Positions 45,324 through 54,074 of a stretch of DNA of 64,000 nt are shown piece after piece. The stretch comes from Verrucomicrobiota bacterium (GTDB taxonomy: Bacteria; Verrucomicrobiota; Verrucomicrobiia; Opitutales; UBA953): the NCBI GenBank assembly GCA_016871415.1, contig VHDL01000007.1:1-64000 (forward strand), read 5' to 3'. How positions within the stretch are numbered: position 1 is the first letter of the stretch; each line of letters begins with the position of its first letter. The position numbers and the translations under genes are program-made. The notes below the pieces were generated by a model. The model searched no databases. It was not told the origin of the DNA and was given only the letters and a program-made list of their open reading frames with translations.

Positions 45324-46475
45324 TCAGCGGACGCGCCGGAGCCAGTCTTCGGAAAAGCCCGCCATGTCGTCGACACCGGGCAGGCGTCGGTAACGCGACT
45401 GATACTGCTTCGCGGCCTCCTCCTGCGCGGCGAGCAGGAGCTTGAGGGCGCCGTGCAGGGGGACGGGCTTGCGATCCGGGCCGATCAGCGACCACCCGAC
45501 ATACTTCCCGTCCCTCCGCTCGTTGTCGTAAAGCTGCCAATGGAGGACCAGCGGGGGCTTCCAGCCTAGGAACTTGGCGAAAATCTCGCGGTTACGTCGT
45601 TCATGGTCGGCCGCGTCGGCGCAGGCGCTCATCGGCAGGCCGCACTCGCCGATGAAGACCCGACGCCCGGGCAGCGAAGCCTTGGGCTTGAGCTGGCGGG
45701 AGAGGTACTCGAGCGTCGCCGCCACCTCGGCCGGCGGCAGCAGCTGGCAGTCGTAGGCGGCGTAGGAAACGAAGTCCATGTCGACGCGGGGCAGCACCTG
45801 GTCAGCCATCCGCCTGCGTCCCTGCTTCATGGCCTCGCGGACGCGGCTAACCTCGGCGTAGGCGTAGACCTGGCAGCGCGAATACGGCACCTCCTTGCGC
45901 GCGTCATCCACGGCCTTCTGCCGAACGTTGAGCCATTCGACCATCGCGTCAACGCGAGCCTTGGGCACGTCGACCGTGGGATCGAGGCCCTCGAGCAGCT
46001 GGACGTCGCCCTGCCAGTGACCGAAGAAGAAGATCTTCCCGGAAGCGTCGCGACGGGTGAGCAGGTCCTTGGCGAAAGCGTAGGTGGCGGCGTATTCACG
46101 GGCGGACTCCTGGGGCGTCAGGCCGTCCTTCCAACCATCATCGGCCCGGTACCAGAAAAGGTAGTGGGTGAAGGGCATGCCGATGAGCTGCGTGAGCTCG
46201 GGCTGGGCCGGTGCACGCAACTTGATGATGCGCGAGCCCAGCTCGGCCACAGCCTTCGCACCCTCCAGCACCACCGGCTCACGGGTGAACTTGTAAGTCG
46301 GCGAACCCACCTGCGTGCCCACGATCTGGGGGAACGCGCCGGTGATCTCCTGCACGGGCGTCGGGGCCGGCGCCTCGAGCAGGATGTTGCCAGCCCGCTT
46401 CCCCTGCGCCGTGAGCGCCGCGCCAAGGAGAGTCAAGCAAGCTGCTCCCAGCAGGCGACGAGGTGTTGCTCTCAT
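45324..46475 (-). CDS. Secreted protein, possibly a glycosidase-like TIM barrel
   Basis: 383 residues from the ATG at 46475, with a signal peptide (RRLLGAACLTLLGAALTAQG). The mature part alternates strands and helices in a barrel-like rhythm. FWYRADDGW, a FFFGHWQGDVQLLEG segment, VYAYAEVSRV and FIGECGLPMSACADAADHERRN read like the ends of successive barrel strands, the last two placing acidic residues where clan GH-A hydrolases keep theirs; VLHWQLYDNERRDGKYVGWSLI resembles the final strand. I could not assign a GH family, and enzymatic activity is inference. The product should act in the periplasm or outside the cell. It has its own upstream gap facing a divergent secreted coiled-coil protein. 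Confidence 0.6.
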   Translation of the reverse strand: MRATPRRLLGAACLTLLGAALTAQGKRAGNILLEAPAPTPVQEITGAFPQIVGTQVGSPTYKFTREPVVLEGAKAVAELGSRIIKLRAPAQPELTQLIGMPFTHYLFWYRADDGWKDGLTPQESAREYAATYAFAKDLLTRRDASGKIFFFGHWQGDVQLLEGLDPTVDVPKARVDAMVEWLNVRQKAVDDARKEVPYSRCQVYAYAEVSRVREAMKQGRRRMADQVLPRVDMDFVSYAAYDCQLLPPAEVAATLEYLSRQLKPKASLPGRRVFIGECGLPMSACADAADHERRNREIFAKFLGWKPPLVLHWQLYDNERRDGKYVGWSLIGPDRKPVPLHGALKLLLAAQEEAAKQYQSRYRRLPGVDDMAGFSEDWLRRVR

Positions 46476-46553
46476 GGTGCGGACCTCAGGGGTAGGGCAT
46501 TGAAGTGTCCGACCAAGGCCTCCTCCGTTCAAGTCCGTTCCCACCCAAACACC

Positions 46554-46961
46554 ATGAACACACGATCCCTAAACACGCTCCTCCTCGCCTCCCTCCTCGC
46601 CGTCGCCCCCGCATTGGCGGCCGAGGACGGGCCCGCGGCCTCCCCAGAGAAGATGCAGCTGGCCGCCGCCCGGAGGAAGGCCGCCGCCGAACCAGAGGTC
46701 GTCGCGGCCTCCCAGCAGCACCGCGCCGACAAGGCCCTGGCCGAGAAGGCCAGATCCGACTACCAGGCGGCGCGCAAGAAGGCCGACGCCTCGGAATCTG
46801 AATACAAGAAGCTGTTCGACGAGGCGCTGGCCAAGGCGGACCCAGAAGCACCCGCGCTGGTGAAGAAGGAGAAGGACGCCTTCCGAGAGCGCATGGCCAA
46901 GGCGCGTGCCTCGAAGAAGTCGGCGGACAAGGACAGCGAGGACGACGGCGACGCGCGCTGA
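46554..46961 (+). CDS. Small secreted helical protein
   Basis: 135 residues from the ATG at 46554. A signal peptide (NTLLLASLLAVAPALAAEDG) is followed by an almost entirely helical, charged region rich in Ala, Lys, Glu and Asp (about 25-115) with heptad-like spacing, and an acidic and basic tail (SKKSADKDSEDDGDAR). No cysteines or known domain. Such proteins often act as periplasmic stalks or scaffold pieces, but there is nothing specific here. It diverges from the putative glycosidase-like gene across about 80 bp and ends before a strong terminator. Confidence 0.75.
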   Translation: MNTRSLNTLLLASLLAVAPALAAEDGPAASPEKMQLAAARRKAAAEPEVVAASQQHRADKALAEKARSDYQAARKKADASESEYKKLFDEALAKADPEAPALVKKEKDAFRERMAKARASKKSADKDSEDDGDAR

Positions 46962-46979
46962 GCCCGCACAACCGGCCGG

Positions 46980-47010
46980 GGGCTCGCCGCGAGGCGGGCC
47001 CTTTTTGTTT
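46980..47010 (+). terminator. Rho-independent terminator after the secreted helical protein
   Basis: A 9-bp stem (GGGCTCGCC with GGCGGGCCC, one G-T pair) closes the GNRA loop GCGA and runs into TTTTTGTTT on the plus strand. It lies 18 bp after the stop at 46961; the last base of the T run is also the last base of the converging gene's stop codon. Confidence 0.9.
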
Positions 47011-48506
47011 CAGCCCAAGGCGCGTTCAAAGTCGGACCAGACCTCGTCCACGGACTCGAGGCCGACGGAGATGCGGAGTAGGTCGGGGTCGAGCCCAGCG
47101 GCGCGAATCTCCGCCCTGCCCTTCTCCGTGCTGACCTCCTCGAAGTGTGCGAGCCACATGAAGGGCGCGGCGATGGTGAAGGAGAGCCCGAAGCTGGGGC
47201 CTTTGACCACGTTCAGCCTTTCATAGACGCGGCGCATCGCGCCCTCACGGAGCTCGACGGTGACAAGCGAGCCGGCGCCGGCGCCCGGGCGCATGATGCG
47301 ACGGTAATGGTCGGCGGTCGGTCCGGTCAGCGCGGTGCGCACGCGCACGACGGAAGGATGGGCGGCCAGTCGGCGCGCCAGCTCGGCCGCGTTGGCCGAA
47401 AGCGCCGCAGTCACCTCGGCGACCTTCGCGACCTGCGGGGCGAGCGCGACGGCGTCGAGCGCGTGCAAGGGGACGTGGCGCGCCCGGGCGGCCGTCAGGA
47501 GCGCGACGGCGTACGGCCGTGCGGGATTGACGGCAAGGACGCCCGCCATGACGTCGCCCGCCGAGGCGGCGTACTTCGTGAGGCTGCAGGCGACGACGTC
47601 GGCATGCGGAAGGACGTCAGTGGCGGCGACGCCGGCGGAGCTCGGGTCGACCACCAGCAGCGCTCCGTGCCGTTCGCACAGCGCACGCAACGCGGCGAAG
47701 TCGGCGGTCTGCAGCTGCGGATTATTCGGCGCCTCGGCGAGGACGCCGGCCACGTCGCCCGCCGCGAGTAGCCGCTCGACCGCGGCGAGGTCGGTGACGT
47801 CTTGGACGAAGCGCCTCTCGACGCCGGGATTCTTCTCCAGCAGGCGGATGGAGTCGACGTACAGCCAGCCGAGCTGAATCCAGGCACGGCGGCCGGCGGG
47901 CGATTGCACGACGTCGACGGCATGCAGGGCCGCGTCGACGGCGTTCATGCCCGAGGAGCAGAGGAGCAGGTCCGCGGGCGCGACGCCTTCGAAAAAGGGC
48001 GCGAGCGCGGCGCGCACCTCGGCCGAGCCCGTGTCGGAGGCTTCCGGCTCATCGGCGAGCCAAGCCTCGGCTTGGCGGGAGGAAATAAGCGCTCCCGTAT
48101 GTTGCACGAGCTTGGCCAGCCGGTCCGCAGCGGGGCCTGACTCGACGATGAGCAGGATGCCGGCCCCGCCGACCCCGTAGGCCAGCGTGCGGGCGCCTGC
48201 CTGCTCCGCGAGCCGCCGCGCGACATCCTCCCGCGCCAGGGGAAAAAGCGCCCACGGCGGGTCGGGCCAGCCCGGCGGCAGGTACTCCGAGTCCGGCGTG
48301 AAAGCGCATCGCCGGGCCAGCTCCTCGGCGGCCGCGGTGACCAGCGCGTTGCGGACGAAGCGCGGATAGCCCGCGTGGATGAGCGACCAGACGCGCGGTT
48401 CCTTGCGCTCGTAAGAAATGACGTCGTCCAGCGTCGGGAGGCTGACCACCGTCGCATGGGGCGAGTGCGGGACGGTCTCGCCCAGCGCTGTCGGACGGAT
48501 CGTCAC
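47010..48506 (-). CDS. Cystathionine gamma-synthase-family PLP enzyme with long N-terminus
   Basis: 498 residues from the GTG at 48506, against about 390 for typical MetB. The C-terminal 360 residues form the Cys/Met metabolism PLP fold: SSGMNAVDAALHAVDVV for cofactor phosphate, EAPNNPQLQTADFAAL, VVDPSSAGVAATDVL with the pyridine-nitrogen Asp, and VACSLTKYAASAGDV with the Schiff-base Lys (about 280). The extra N-terminal 100 residues begin with HSPHATVVSLPTLDDVISYE, which recalls the fungal Str2-type cystathionine gamma-synthase. It probably joins an activated homoserine to cysteine on the methionine path. It starts 1 bp after lysA ends. Confidence 0.75.
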   Translation of the reverse strand: MTIRPTALGETVPHSPHATVVSLPTLDDVISYERKEPRVWSLIHAGYPRFVRNALVTAAAEELARRCAFTPDSEYLPPGWPDPPWALFPLAREDVARRLAEQAGARTLAYGVGGAGILLIVESGPAADRLAKLVQHTGALISSRQAEAWLADEPEASDTGSAEVRAALAPFFEGVAPADLLLCSSGMNAVDAALHAVDVVQSPAGRRAWIQLGWLYVDSIRLLEKNPGVERRFVQDVTDLAAVERLLAAGDVAGVLAEAPNNPQLQTADFAALRALCERHGALLVVDPSSAGVAATDVLPHADVVACSLTKYAASAGDVMAGVLAVNPARPYAVALLTAARARHVPLHALDAVALAPQVAKVAEVTAALSANAAELARRLAAHPSVVRVRTALTGPTADHYRRIMRPGAGAGSLVTVELREGAMRRVYERLNVVKGPSFGLSFTIAAPFMWLAHFEEVSTEKGRAEIRAAGLDPDLLRISVGLESVDEVWSDFERALG

Positions 48507-48507
48507 T

Positions 48508-49764
48508 TCAGGGCCCCGCGGCGGGCGTCTCGTTCTGCACGACCTGCGCGAGCGTCTGCCGGCGGCGGATGAGGGTCGCGCGCCCGTCACGATTGACGAG
48601 CACCTCGGGCGCCTCGGGGAACGAGTTGTAGTTCTTCGTGCTCATGCCCGCGCAGTAGGCGCCAGCGCCGCCGATCACGCATAGGTCGCCCGCGGCCGCC
48701 TCGGGGAGACGGCGCGGTGCGAGGGTCTCTGGCTCACCGGGCGCGCAACTGATCAGGTCGCCCGACTCGCAGCAGTGCCCGACCACCACGTACTCCCGCT
48801 CCCCGCCACGGGGAGTTTCCGGATACAGGTGCACCGGGTGCTGTGACCCGTAAAGCGAGGGACGGAGGATCTCGGTCATGCCGGAATCAAGCTTGAGGAA
48901 TTCGCGCGCGCCGGTGGAGACCACGTCCTGGACCTTCGCCAGCACCGCACCAGCGTTGGCAACCAGGAAGGTGCCGGGCTCAATCTCGAGCCGCAGACGG
49001 CGGCCGTCGGCCTGGGCGAACTTCTCGAACGCGGCCCGCACCGGCACGCCGATCACGGCGGGGTCGGTGCCCTTCTCGGAGGCCACGCGGGCCACCTTGT
49101 AACCTCCGCCTAGATTAAGCGTGGCCACCGTGGGGAAGCGGCCGACAAGCGCGAGGCTGGCCTCCGAGACCTCCTGCCACACCGCGGGATCGCTGCCCGA
49201 ACCGATGTGGGTGTGGATGCGCACGACCTTGAGCCGGTGCGCTTCGGCGATGTCACGGGCGCGGTCGGCCCATTCATGCCAGATGCCGAAGGAGGAGTCC
49301 GGGCCGCCGACGTTCGTCTTGCCCGTGCCGCCCGAGCCGCGGCCGGGATTGAAGCGCAGGCCGACCTCGTGTCCCGGCAGGGCCTTGCCGATGCGTTCCA
49401 GCTGGAGGAGCGAACAGGCGTTCACGTGGACGCCCTGACGAAGCAGCTCGACGACGTCGTCCGGCAGCTCCTGGGAGGAAAGGGAGATCCGATCGGCGGG
49501 GACGCCGGCGAGCGTCGCGCGCCGCACCTCCCAGCCCGAACTGGCGTCGAAATGCAGCCCCTTCGCCAAGAAGACGCGCAGGATTGCGGCGTTTGGGCAC
49601 GCCTTCATGGCGAAGCGCACCGTCAATCCGTAGGCGTTCGGGAAGCCCAGCATCGCGTCGGCCTGGGCCTCGAGGACGGCCTGATCGTAGACGTAGCAGG
49701 GGGTGCCGTGCTCACGGGCGATGAGCCGGGCCAGGTCGGGCTTGAGGAAACGGTGATGCTCCAC
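48508..49764 (-). CDS. lysA: Diaminopimelate decarboxylase
   Basis: 418 residues of the fold III PLP decarboxylases. The PLP Lys lies in VRFAMKACPNAAIL (about residue 53), HIGSGSD holds the stacking His, NLGGGYKVAR the phosphate-binding glycines, EIEPGTFLVANAG follows, and the C-terminal CCESGD and GGAGAYCAGMSTKNYNSFP complete the site with the catalytic Cys. It removes CO2 from meso-diaminopimelate in the last step of lysine synthesis. It may be the first gene of a two-gene unit with the cystathionine gamma-synthase-like enzyme, both in aspartate-family amino acid synthesis. A related carboxynorspermidine decarboxylase is less likely because of the length and motifs. Confidence 0.88.
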   Translation of the reverse strand: MEHHRFLKPDLARLIAREHGTPCYVYDQAVLEAQADAMLGFPNAYGLTVRFAMKACPNAAILRVFLAKGLHFDASSGWEVRRATLAGVPADRISLSSQELPDDVVELLRQGVHVNACSLLQLERIGKALPGHEVGLRFNPGRGSGGTGKTNVGGPDSSFGIWHEWADRARDIAEAHRLKVVRIHTHIGSGSDPAVWQEVSEASLALVGRFPTVATLNLGGGYKVARVASEKGTDPAVIGVPVRAAFEKFAQADGRRLRLEIEPGTFLVANAGAVLAKVQDVVSTGAREFLKLDSGMTEILRPSLYGSQHPVHLYPETPRGGEREYVVVGHCCESGDLISCAPGEPETLAPRRLPEAAAGDLCVIGGAGAYCAGMSTKNYNSFPEAPEVLVNRDGRATLIRRRQTLAQVVQNETPAAGP

Positions 49765-49872
49765 GGTCGTGACGTGGGCGGACTCTGCCCTTCCCTTCCG
49801 TTCCTTCCAGCCTTTTCCCTGTCATCGGCCGCTTGCGTCCGCATCCGCCGCCCCTTGGGATGACGCCCCCGC

Positions 49873-51231
49873 ATGGACGTCCAGGACACGATCGTCGCCG
49901 CCGCGACCCCCGCCGGGAGGTCCGCGCTGGCCGTCGTGCGCATCGACGGACCCCTGGCTTACGAACTGTCCGCGAAGGGTCTCGGCCGGTCCGCCCCCCT
50001 GCCGGAGCGCAGGGCCGCCGCGGCCGTATGGCGCGACCTGCGGGGCGAGCCCGTCGACCAAGTGGTGGCGGTGCGCTGGGCCGCCGGACGCTCCTTCACC
50101 GGCGGCGACACCCTCGAGCTCACCTGCCACGGCAATCCACTGCTCGTGCGGCGAATCGTCGAAGATCTGCTGGCGCGCGGCGCGCGGATGGCCGAACCCG
50201 GCGAGTTCACCCGTCGTGCCTATCTCGCGGGCCGCATGGACCTCACGCAGGCCGAGGGCGTGGCGGACCTCATCCACGCCAACGGCGAACGCGCGCTCGA
50301 GGCCGCGCGACGGCTGCTCGCGGGCGAGCTGGGCCGCCTCGTGGCCGCCTGGAGCGAGCGCCTGCTGTCGACCCTCGCCACGCTCGAGGCCCACATCGAC
50401 TTCCCGGAGGAGGATCTCCCCGCCGAGGATCCGCGCGGCCCCGCGGCAGCGCTGGCCGCGCTGGCCTCGGAACTTTCCGAATACGCCAGGACCGCCCGGC
50501 ATGACGCGGCCCTGCGGGGCGGCCTGCGCGTGGCTGTGGTCGGCGCGCCCAACGCCGGCAAATCGAGCCTGCTCAACGCGCTGACGGGCGCGGCCCGCGC
50601 GCTGGTGAGTCCCGAGGCAGGCACGACGCGCGACTGGATCGAGGCGCCCGTGGGCGGCCTGCCCCTCGCGGTGACGGCGGTGGACACTGCGGGCCTGCGC
50701 GAGGGCGGCGGAGCTGTCGAACGCGCCGGCATGGAGCGGTCCCTCGAGCAGGCGGAGTCCGCTCACTTCCTGCTGCTGGTCGTCGACGCCTCGGCGCCGC
50801 CGCCCTCCCTCCCCCCGCGCCTGACCACGGCGCTGCGTCCCGGCCGATGCCTCATCGTCGCCAACAAGTCGGACCTGCCGCAGCACCCCGCCCTTCCCTC
50901 CTTCATGCCGAACGCGCCCCGCGTGAAGGCCTGCCTGCTTGACAGTCGTGACGGGGAGCGCCTCCGCGCCGCCCTCGCCGCAGCCCTGGTCGACGCCGAC
51001 CTGGCCCCGGGGGCGGACGAGCTCGTCGTCTCCGTCCGTCATGCGGACGCCCTCCGCCGCGCGGCCGGGGCGCTCGAGGATGCCCGAAGCCTACTGAACG
51101 CCCCCGCCCGCACCGAACTCGCCGCCGAACGCTGCCGGGAGGCCCTCGACGCCCTGGGTGAGATCGTGGGCCGCATCGACAACGAGCGGATGCTGGACAA
51201 GCTCTTTGCTTCCTTCTGCATAGGTAAGTGA
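49873..51231 (+). CDS. mnmE: tRNA modification GTPase MnmE
   Basis: 452 residues. The N-terminal folate-binding domain starts with [23 protein letters not shown] and includes [22 protein letters not shown] and [22 protein letters not shown]. The G domain sits inside the helical domain with G1 [15 protein letters not shown] (about 221), the [12 protein letters not shown] switch, DTAGLREG and the NKSD motif. The C-terminal helix ends in FCIGK with the catalytic Cys. With MnmG it adds the carboxymethylaminomethyl group to wobble uridine 34. mnmG starts 31 bp downstream. Confidence 0.96.
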   Translation: MDVQDTIVAAATPAGRSALAVVRIDGPLAYELSAKGLGRSAPLPERRAAAAVWRDLRGEPVDQVVAVRWAAGRSFTGGDTLELTCHGNPLLVRRIVEDLLARGARMAEPGEFTRRAYLAGRMDLTQAEGVADLIHANGERALEAARRLLAGELGRLVAAWSERLLSTLATLEAHIDFPEEDLPAEDPRGPAAALAALASELSEYARTARHDAALRGGLRVAVVGAPNAGKSSLLNALTGAARALVSPEAGTTRDWIEAPVGGLPLAVTAVDTAGLREGGGAVERAGMERSLEQAESAHFLLLVVDASAPPPSLPPRLTTALRPGRCLIVANKSDLPQHPALPSFMPNAPRVKACLLDSRDGERLRAALAAALVDADLAPGADELVVSVRHADALRRAAGALEDARSLLNAPARTELAAERCREALDALGEIVGRIDNERMLDKLFASFCIGK

Positions 51232-51262
51232 TTCCCTCCCCGGCGGGAGGAGTCGCTCACCC

Positions 51263-53146
51263 ATGCCGCCCAGCAAAGAAATCCGCCTGGGGCCCGACCG
51301 GCCTTACGACATCATCGTCTGCGGCGCCGGCCATGCGGGCGTCGAGGCGGCGCTCGCCGCGGCCCGCATGGGGGCCGACGTCCTGCTGCTGACCGGCAAC
51401 GTGGACACCGTCGCCCAGATGAGCTGCAACCCGGCCATCGGGGGCCAGGCCAAGGGACACATCGTCCGGGAGATCGACGCACTGGGCGGCGAAATGGGCC
51501 TGACCGCCGACGTGACCGGCATCCAGTTCCGCCTCCTCAACGCCTCGAAGGGCCCGGCCGTCCAAGCCCCCCGGGCCCAGTGCGATAAGAAGGCCTACCA
51601 GTTCAGGATGAAGCACCTCTGCGAACTGCAGACCGGGCTCACCATGTTCCAAGCCCAGGTCACCGGCCTGATCTTCAAGGCCGGGGCCGTGACCGGCGTC
51701 CGGACCAACCTCGATCTCGACTTTCATGGCAAGGCGGTGGTCGTGACCACAGGCACTTTCCTGCGCGGCCTGATGCACATCGGCTCGAACAAGACCGAAG
51801 GAGGAAGACTCGGTGACTTTAGTGCTAAGTCATTGTCCAGCAGCTTCTTGGAAGCAGGCATTGAGCTGCAGCGGCTCAAGACGGGCACCCCTCCGCGCAT
51901 CTTGGGATCTTCCATCGATTTCACCCAGTGCGAGGAGCAGGCCGGCGACCCCTCCCCCACCCTGTTCGCCTTCCACGATACGCGTCGCCAAGATGATTTG
52001 TTCCACGTAGAACAATCAGGCGAACGCCTGTCGGGATGGGTGCCTGGTACAAACCAGGTTTCCTGCTGGATGACGGAGGCGACGGGGACGACGGGAAAGA
52101 TCGTCCAAGAGAACCTGCATCTCTCACCCCTTTATGCGGGTGAAATAACGGGTGTCGGCCCGCGCTATTGCCCCTCCATTGAGGATAAATTTGTAAAGTT
52201 TGCGGATAAGGAGTCCCACAAGCTTTACCTCGAGCCCGAGGGTCGGAACACGAATGAATGGTACATCAACGGCCTTTCGACCTCCCTTCCCTTCCAAGTT
52301 CAGCTCGAGATGCTACACTCCATCAAAGGGCTTGAGAAGGCCGTGATGCTCCGGCCGGCCTACGCCGTAGAATACGATTTCGCGCCCCCCACCCAACTCT
52401 ATCCCACCCTTGAATCCAAAAAGGTAGAGGGGCTGTTCTTTGCTGGGCAAATCAATGGGACCTCAGGCTATGAGGAGGCCGGCTGCCAAGGCCTGGTGGC
52501 TGGAATCAATGCCGCCTGCAAAGTCCAAGGCCGCACACCCATGGTGATCGGGCGCGATGAGGCCTACATCGGAGTCCTCATTGACGATTTGGTGACCAAA
52601 GGAACCCAGGAACCCTACCGGATGTTCACCAGCCGCGCCGAGTATCGCCTTCTTTTTAATCATGGCAGCGCCGAGCTTCGTTTTTTGCCTCAAATCGAAA
52701 GCTTTGGATTAGTGCCAAGAGACAGACTATCAAGGATTAAGGAAAAATCATCCCGAGTTCAGCACTGGATGGAATATTTGGAAAAGCTGGCGATCAACGG
52801 CGGCTTAGCCGGCGATGTGATTCGCAAGAATTGGGATACCACGCCTGCGGATCTGCCTCCAAGCTTCCTGGCCGAATCCAAAGAGGTCCAAGCCGAGGCC
52901 ATGTACCGGGTCAAGTATCGTGGCTACCTGGAACGGGAGACGCGCAACGCCCGCAAGCTGCACGATCTGGAAGCCTTCAAGGTGCCGGCTGGTTTTGATT
53001 TCCAAAACTCTCACGGGCTGCGCATTGAGGCGCGGCAGAAATTGCACGCCATTCAACCTCAGACCCTCGGTCAGGCCAGCCGCGTCAGCGGTGTGACGCC
53101 GGCGGACATTTCACTTTTGATGGTTCTTTTTCGGTCCAAATCTTGA
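51263..53146 (+). CDS. mnmG: tRNA uridine 5-carboxymethylaminomethyl modification enzyme MnmG
   Basis: 627 residues. The FAD site is [21 protein letters not shown] near the start, followed by [24 protein letters not shown], the [15 protein letters not shown] segment, [15 protein letters not shown] and the C-terminal helical domain for MnmE. The gene is compositionally split: the first 500 bases are about 75% G+C like the neighbours, while the rest falls steadily, with A- and T-ending codons becoming common after about 51,800. A near-perfect parS-like palindrome lies in the coding region (protein LFHVEQ) at 51998. A perfect one follows 8 bp after the stop. No rsmG or parAB follows, as it often does elsewhere. 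Confidence 0.96.
   Translation: MPPSKEIRLGPDRPYDIIVCGAGHAGVEAALAAARMGADVLLLTGNVDTVAQMSCNPAIGGQAKGHIVREIDALGGEMGLTADVTGIQFRLLNASKGPAVQAPRAQCDKKAYQFRMKHLCELQTGLTMFQAQVTGLIFKAGAVTGVRTNLDLDFHGKAVVVTTGTFLRGLMHIGSNKTEGGRLGDFSAKSLSSSFLEAGIELQRLKTGTPPRILGSSIDFTQCEEQAGDPSPTLFAFHDTRRQDDLFHVEQSGERLSGWVPGTNQVSCWMTEATGTTGKIVQENLHLSPLYAGEITGVGPRYCPSIEDKFVKFADKESHKLYLEPEGRNTNEWYINGLSTSLPFQVQLEMLHSIKGLEKAVMLRPAYAVEYDFAPPTQLYPTLESKKVEGLFFAGQINGTSGYEEAGCQGLVAGINAACKVQGRTPMVIGRDEAYIGVLIDDLVTKGTQEPYRMFTSRAEYRLLFNHGSAELRFLPQIESFGLVPRDRLSRIKEKSSRVQHWMEYLEKLAINGGLAGDVIRKNWDTTPADLPPSFLAESKEVQAEAMYRVKYRGYLERETRNARKLHDLEAFKVPAGFDFQNSHGLRIEARQKLHAIQPQTLGQASRVSGVTPADISLLMVLFRSKS
51998..52015. other. parS-like ParB-binding site inside mnmG (one mismatch)
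   Basis: TTGTTCCAC followed by GTAGAACAA is an 18-bp palindrome with a single mismatch, matching the bacterial parS consensus TGTTNCACGTGNAACA in all but one base. It codes for LFHVEQ within MnmG, an insertion loop that is not part of the FAD or active site. parS sites bind ParB in chromosome segregation and cluster near the replication origin. Confidence 0.65.
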
Positions 53147-53154
53147 TGGCTCTT

Positions 53155-53176
53155 CACTGTTCCACGTGGAACAGTG
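53155..53176. other. parS site, perfect 22-bp palindrome
   Basis: CACTGTTCCAC and its exact complement GTGGAACAGTG form a 22-bp palindrome, 8 bp beyond the mnmG stop. Its core TGTTCCACGTGGAACA is the parS form known from several bacteria as a ParB-binding centromere site. With the near-copy 1.1 kb upstream it makes a pair, as expected of origin-proximal parS clusters. Confidence 0.85.
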
Positions 53177-53329
53177 GCTGATGTTAAGATTAGGGAAGGG
53201 GAGGGTGACCTTTGTGTTTCGGAATGTTGTAAAACATTGTATATCAATAGTTTATAGTTTTATATTCGTTGTTCTCATCTCTTTCTCATCTGTCACATGC
53301 CTCTCGCTCCAGGCGGTCACTGCCGCAGG
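53177..53329. promoter_or_regulatory. A+T-rich gap between mnmG and the PhoB-like gene, with possible promoter and direct repeats
   Basis: This gap is the most A+T-rich part of the window: the line 53221-53280 has 15 of 60 G+C. It holds an inverted repeat AATGTT-gtaa-AACATT (53223-53238), a possible plus-strand promoter with TTGTAT (53237-53242) and TATATT (53261-53266) 18 bp apart, and two copies of TTCTCATC 11 bp apart (53272-53279 and 53283-53290). The 11-bp spacing is that of Pho boxes, but the sequence is not the standard CTGTCAT. No DnaA box of the TTATCCACA form was found in it. Confidence 0.4.
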
Positions 53330-54037
53330 ATGGCTACGTACATGGAACCCGACCTTCTCAAGCGCATCCTCGTCGTGGACGATGAACCGGACGTCACCGA
53401 ACTGCTGGACTACAAGTTCAAGCAGGCCGGCTACGCGGTGCGCACGCTCAACGATCCGCTGCGGGCGGTGGGGCTGGCGCGGGACTTCCGTCCCGACCTG
53501 ATCATCCTCGACGTGATGATGCCCGAACTCACGGGAATCCAGCTGCTCAGGATGTTCCGCTCGGACGCCCTGCTGCAGGACGTGCCGGTGATCTTCCTCA
53601 CGGCCAAGGGCGAGACGGTCGACAAGGTGCGGGGGCTGGAGACGGGCGCGGACGACTACGTGACGAAGCCCTTCGACTCGCGCGAACTGATGCTCCGCGC
53701 CCAGGCGCTGCTGCGCCGGGCCAAGTCCGCCGCCGCCGCGCCCTCGACGCGGCTCGCCGCCGGCGCGCTCGTGCTCGACATCGAAAGGCATGAGGTCACG
53801 TCGGGCGGCAAGCAGGTCGACCTGACGGCGACCGAGTTCAAGCTGCTGAGGCTGCTGCTCGAACGGAAGGGCAGGGTGCAGTCGCGCGAAGAGCTGCTCT
53901 CGGACGTGTGGAACTACTCGCCCGACCTCGAGACGCGCACGGTCGACACGCACGTGCGCCGTCTGCGCGAAAAGCTCGGGCCGGCGGCCGACGTGATCGA
54001 GACGGTGCGCGGCGTGGGCTATCGGGTCACGGACTGA
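53330..54037 (+). CDS. phoB: OmpR/PhoB-family response regulator
   Basis: 235 residues from the ATG at 53330 (53342 is an alternative start). The receiver domain has RILVVDDEPDV with the acidic pair, the phosphorylation Asp in DLIILDVMMPELTG, Thr in VIFLTAKGE and Lys in YVTKPFDSREL. The C-terminal winged helix contains LTATEFKLLRLLLERKGRVQSREELLSDVW and TVDTHVRRLREKLG, the PhoB/OmpR pattern. The partner kinase follows 37 bp later. The phosphate-control assignment rests on this kinase being PhoR-like and on a PstS-like gene nearby; other signals are possible. Confidence 0.85.
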   Translation: MATYMEPDLLKRILVVDDEPDVTELLDYKFKQAGYAVRTLNDPLRAVGLARDFRPDLIILDVMMPELTGIQLLRMFRSDALLQDVPVIFLTAKGETVDKVRGLETGADDYVTKPFDSRELMLRAQALLRRAKSAAAAPSTRLAAGALVLDIERHEVTSGGKQVDLTATEFKLLRLLLERKGRVQSREELLSDVWNYSPDLETRTVDTHVRRLREKLGPAADVIETVRGVGYRVTD

Positions 54038-54074
54038 GGGGTTTCCTCTCGCCCGGACGGCAGGAGGAGCCAGC

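Noticed and set aside
52180-52209. Two one-mismatch DnaA boxes (TGAGGATAA and TGCGGATAA) 21 bp apart inside mnmG
   Set aside because: They encode the conserved MnmG segment [12 protein letters not shown], so the protein constraint explains them; kept only as a minor hint for the origin idea.
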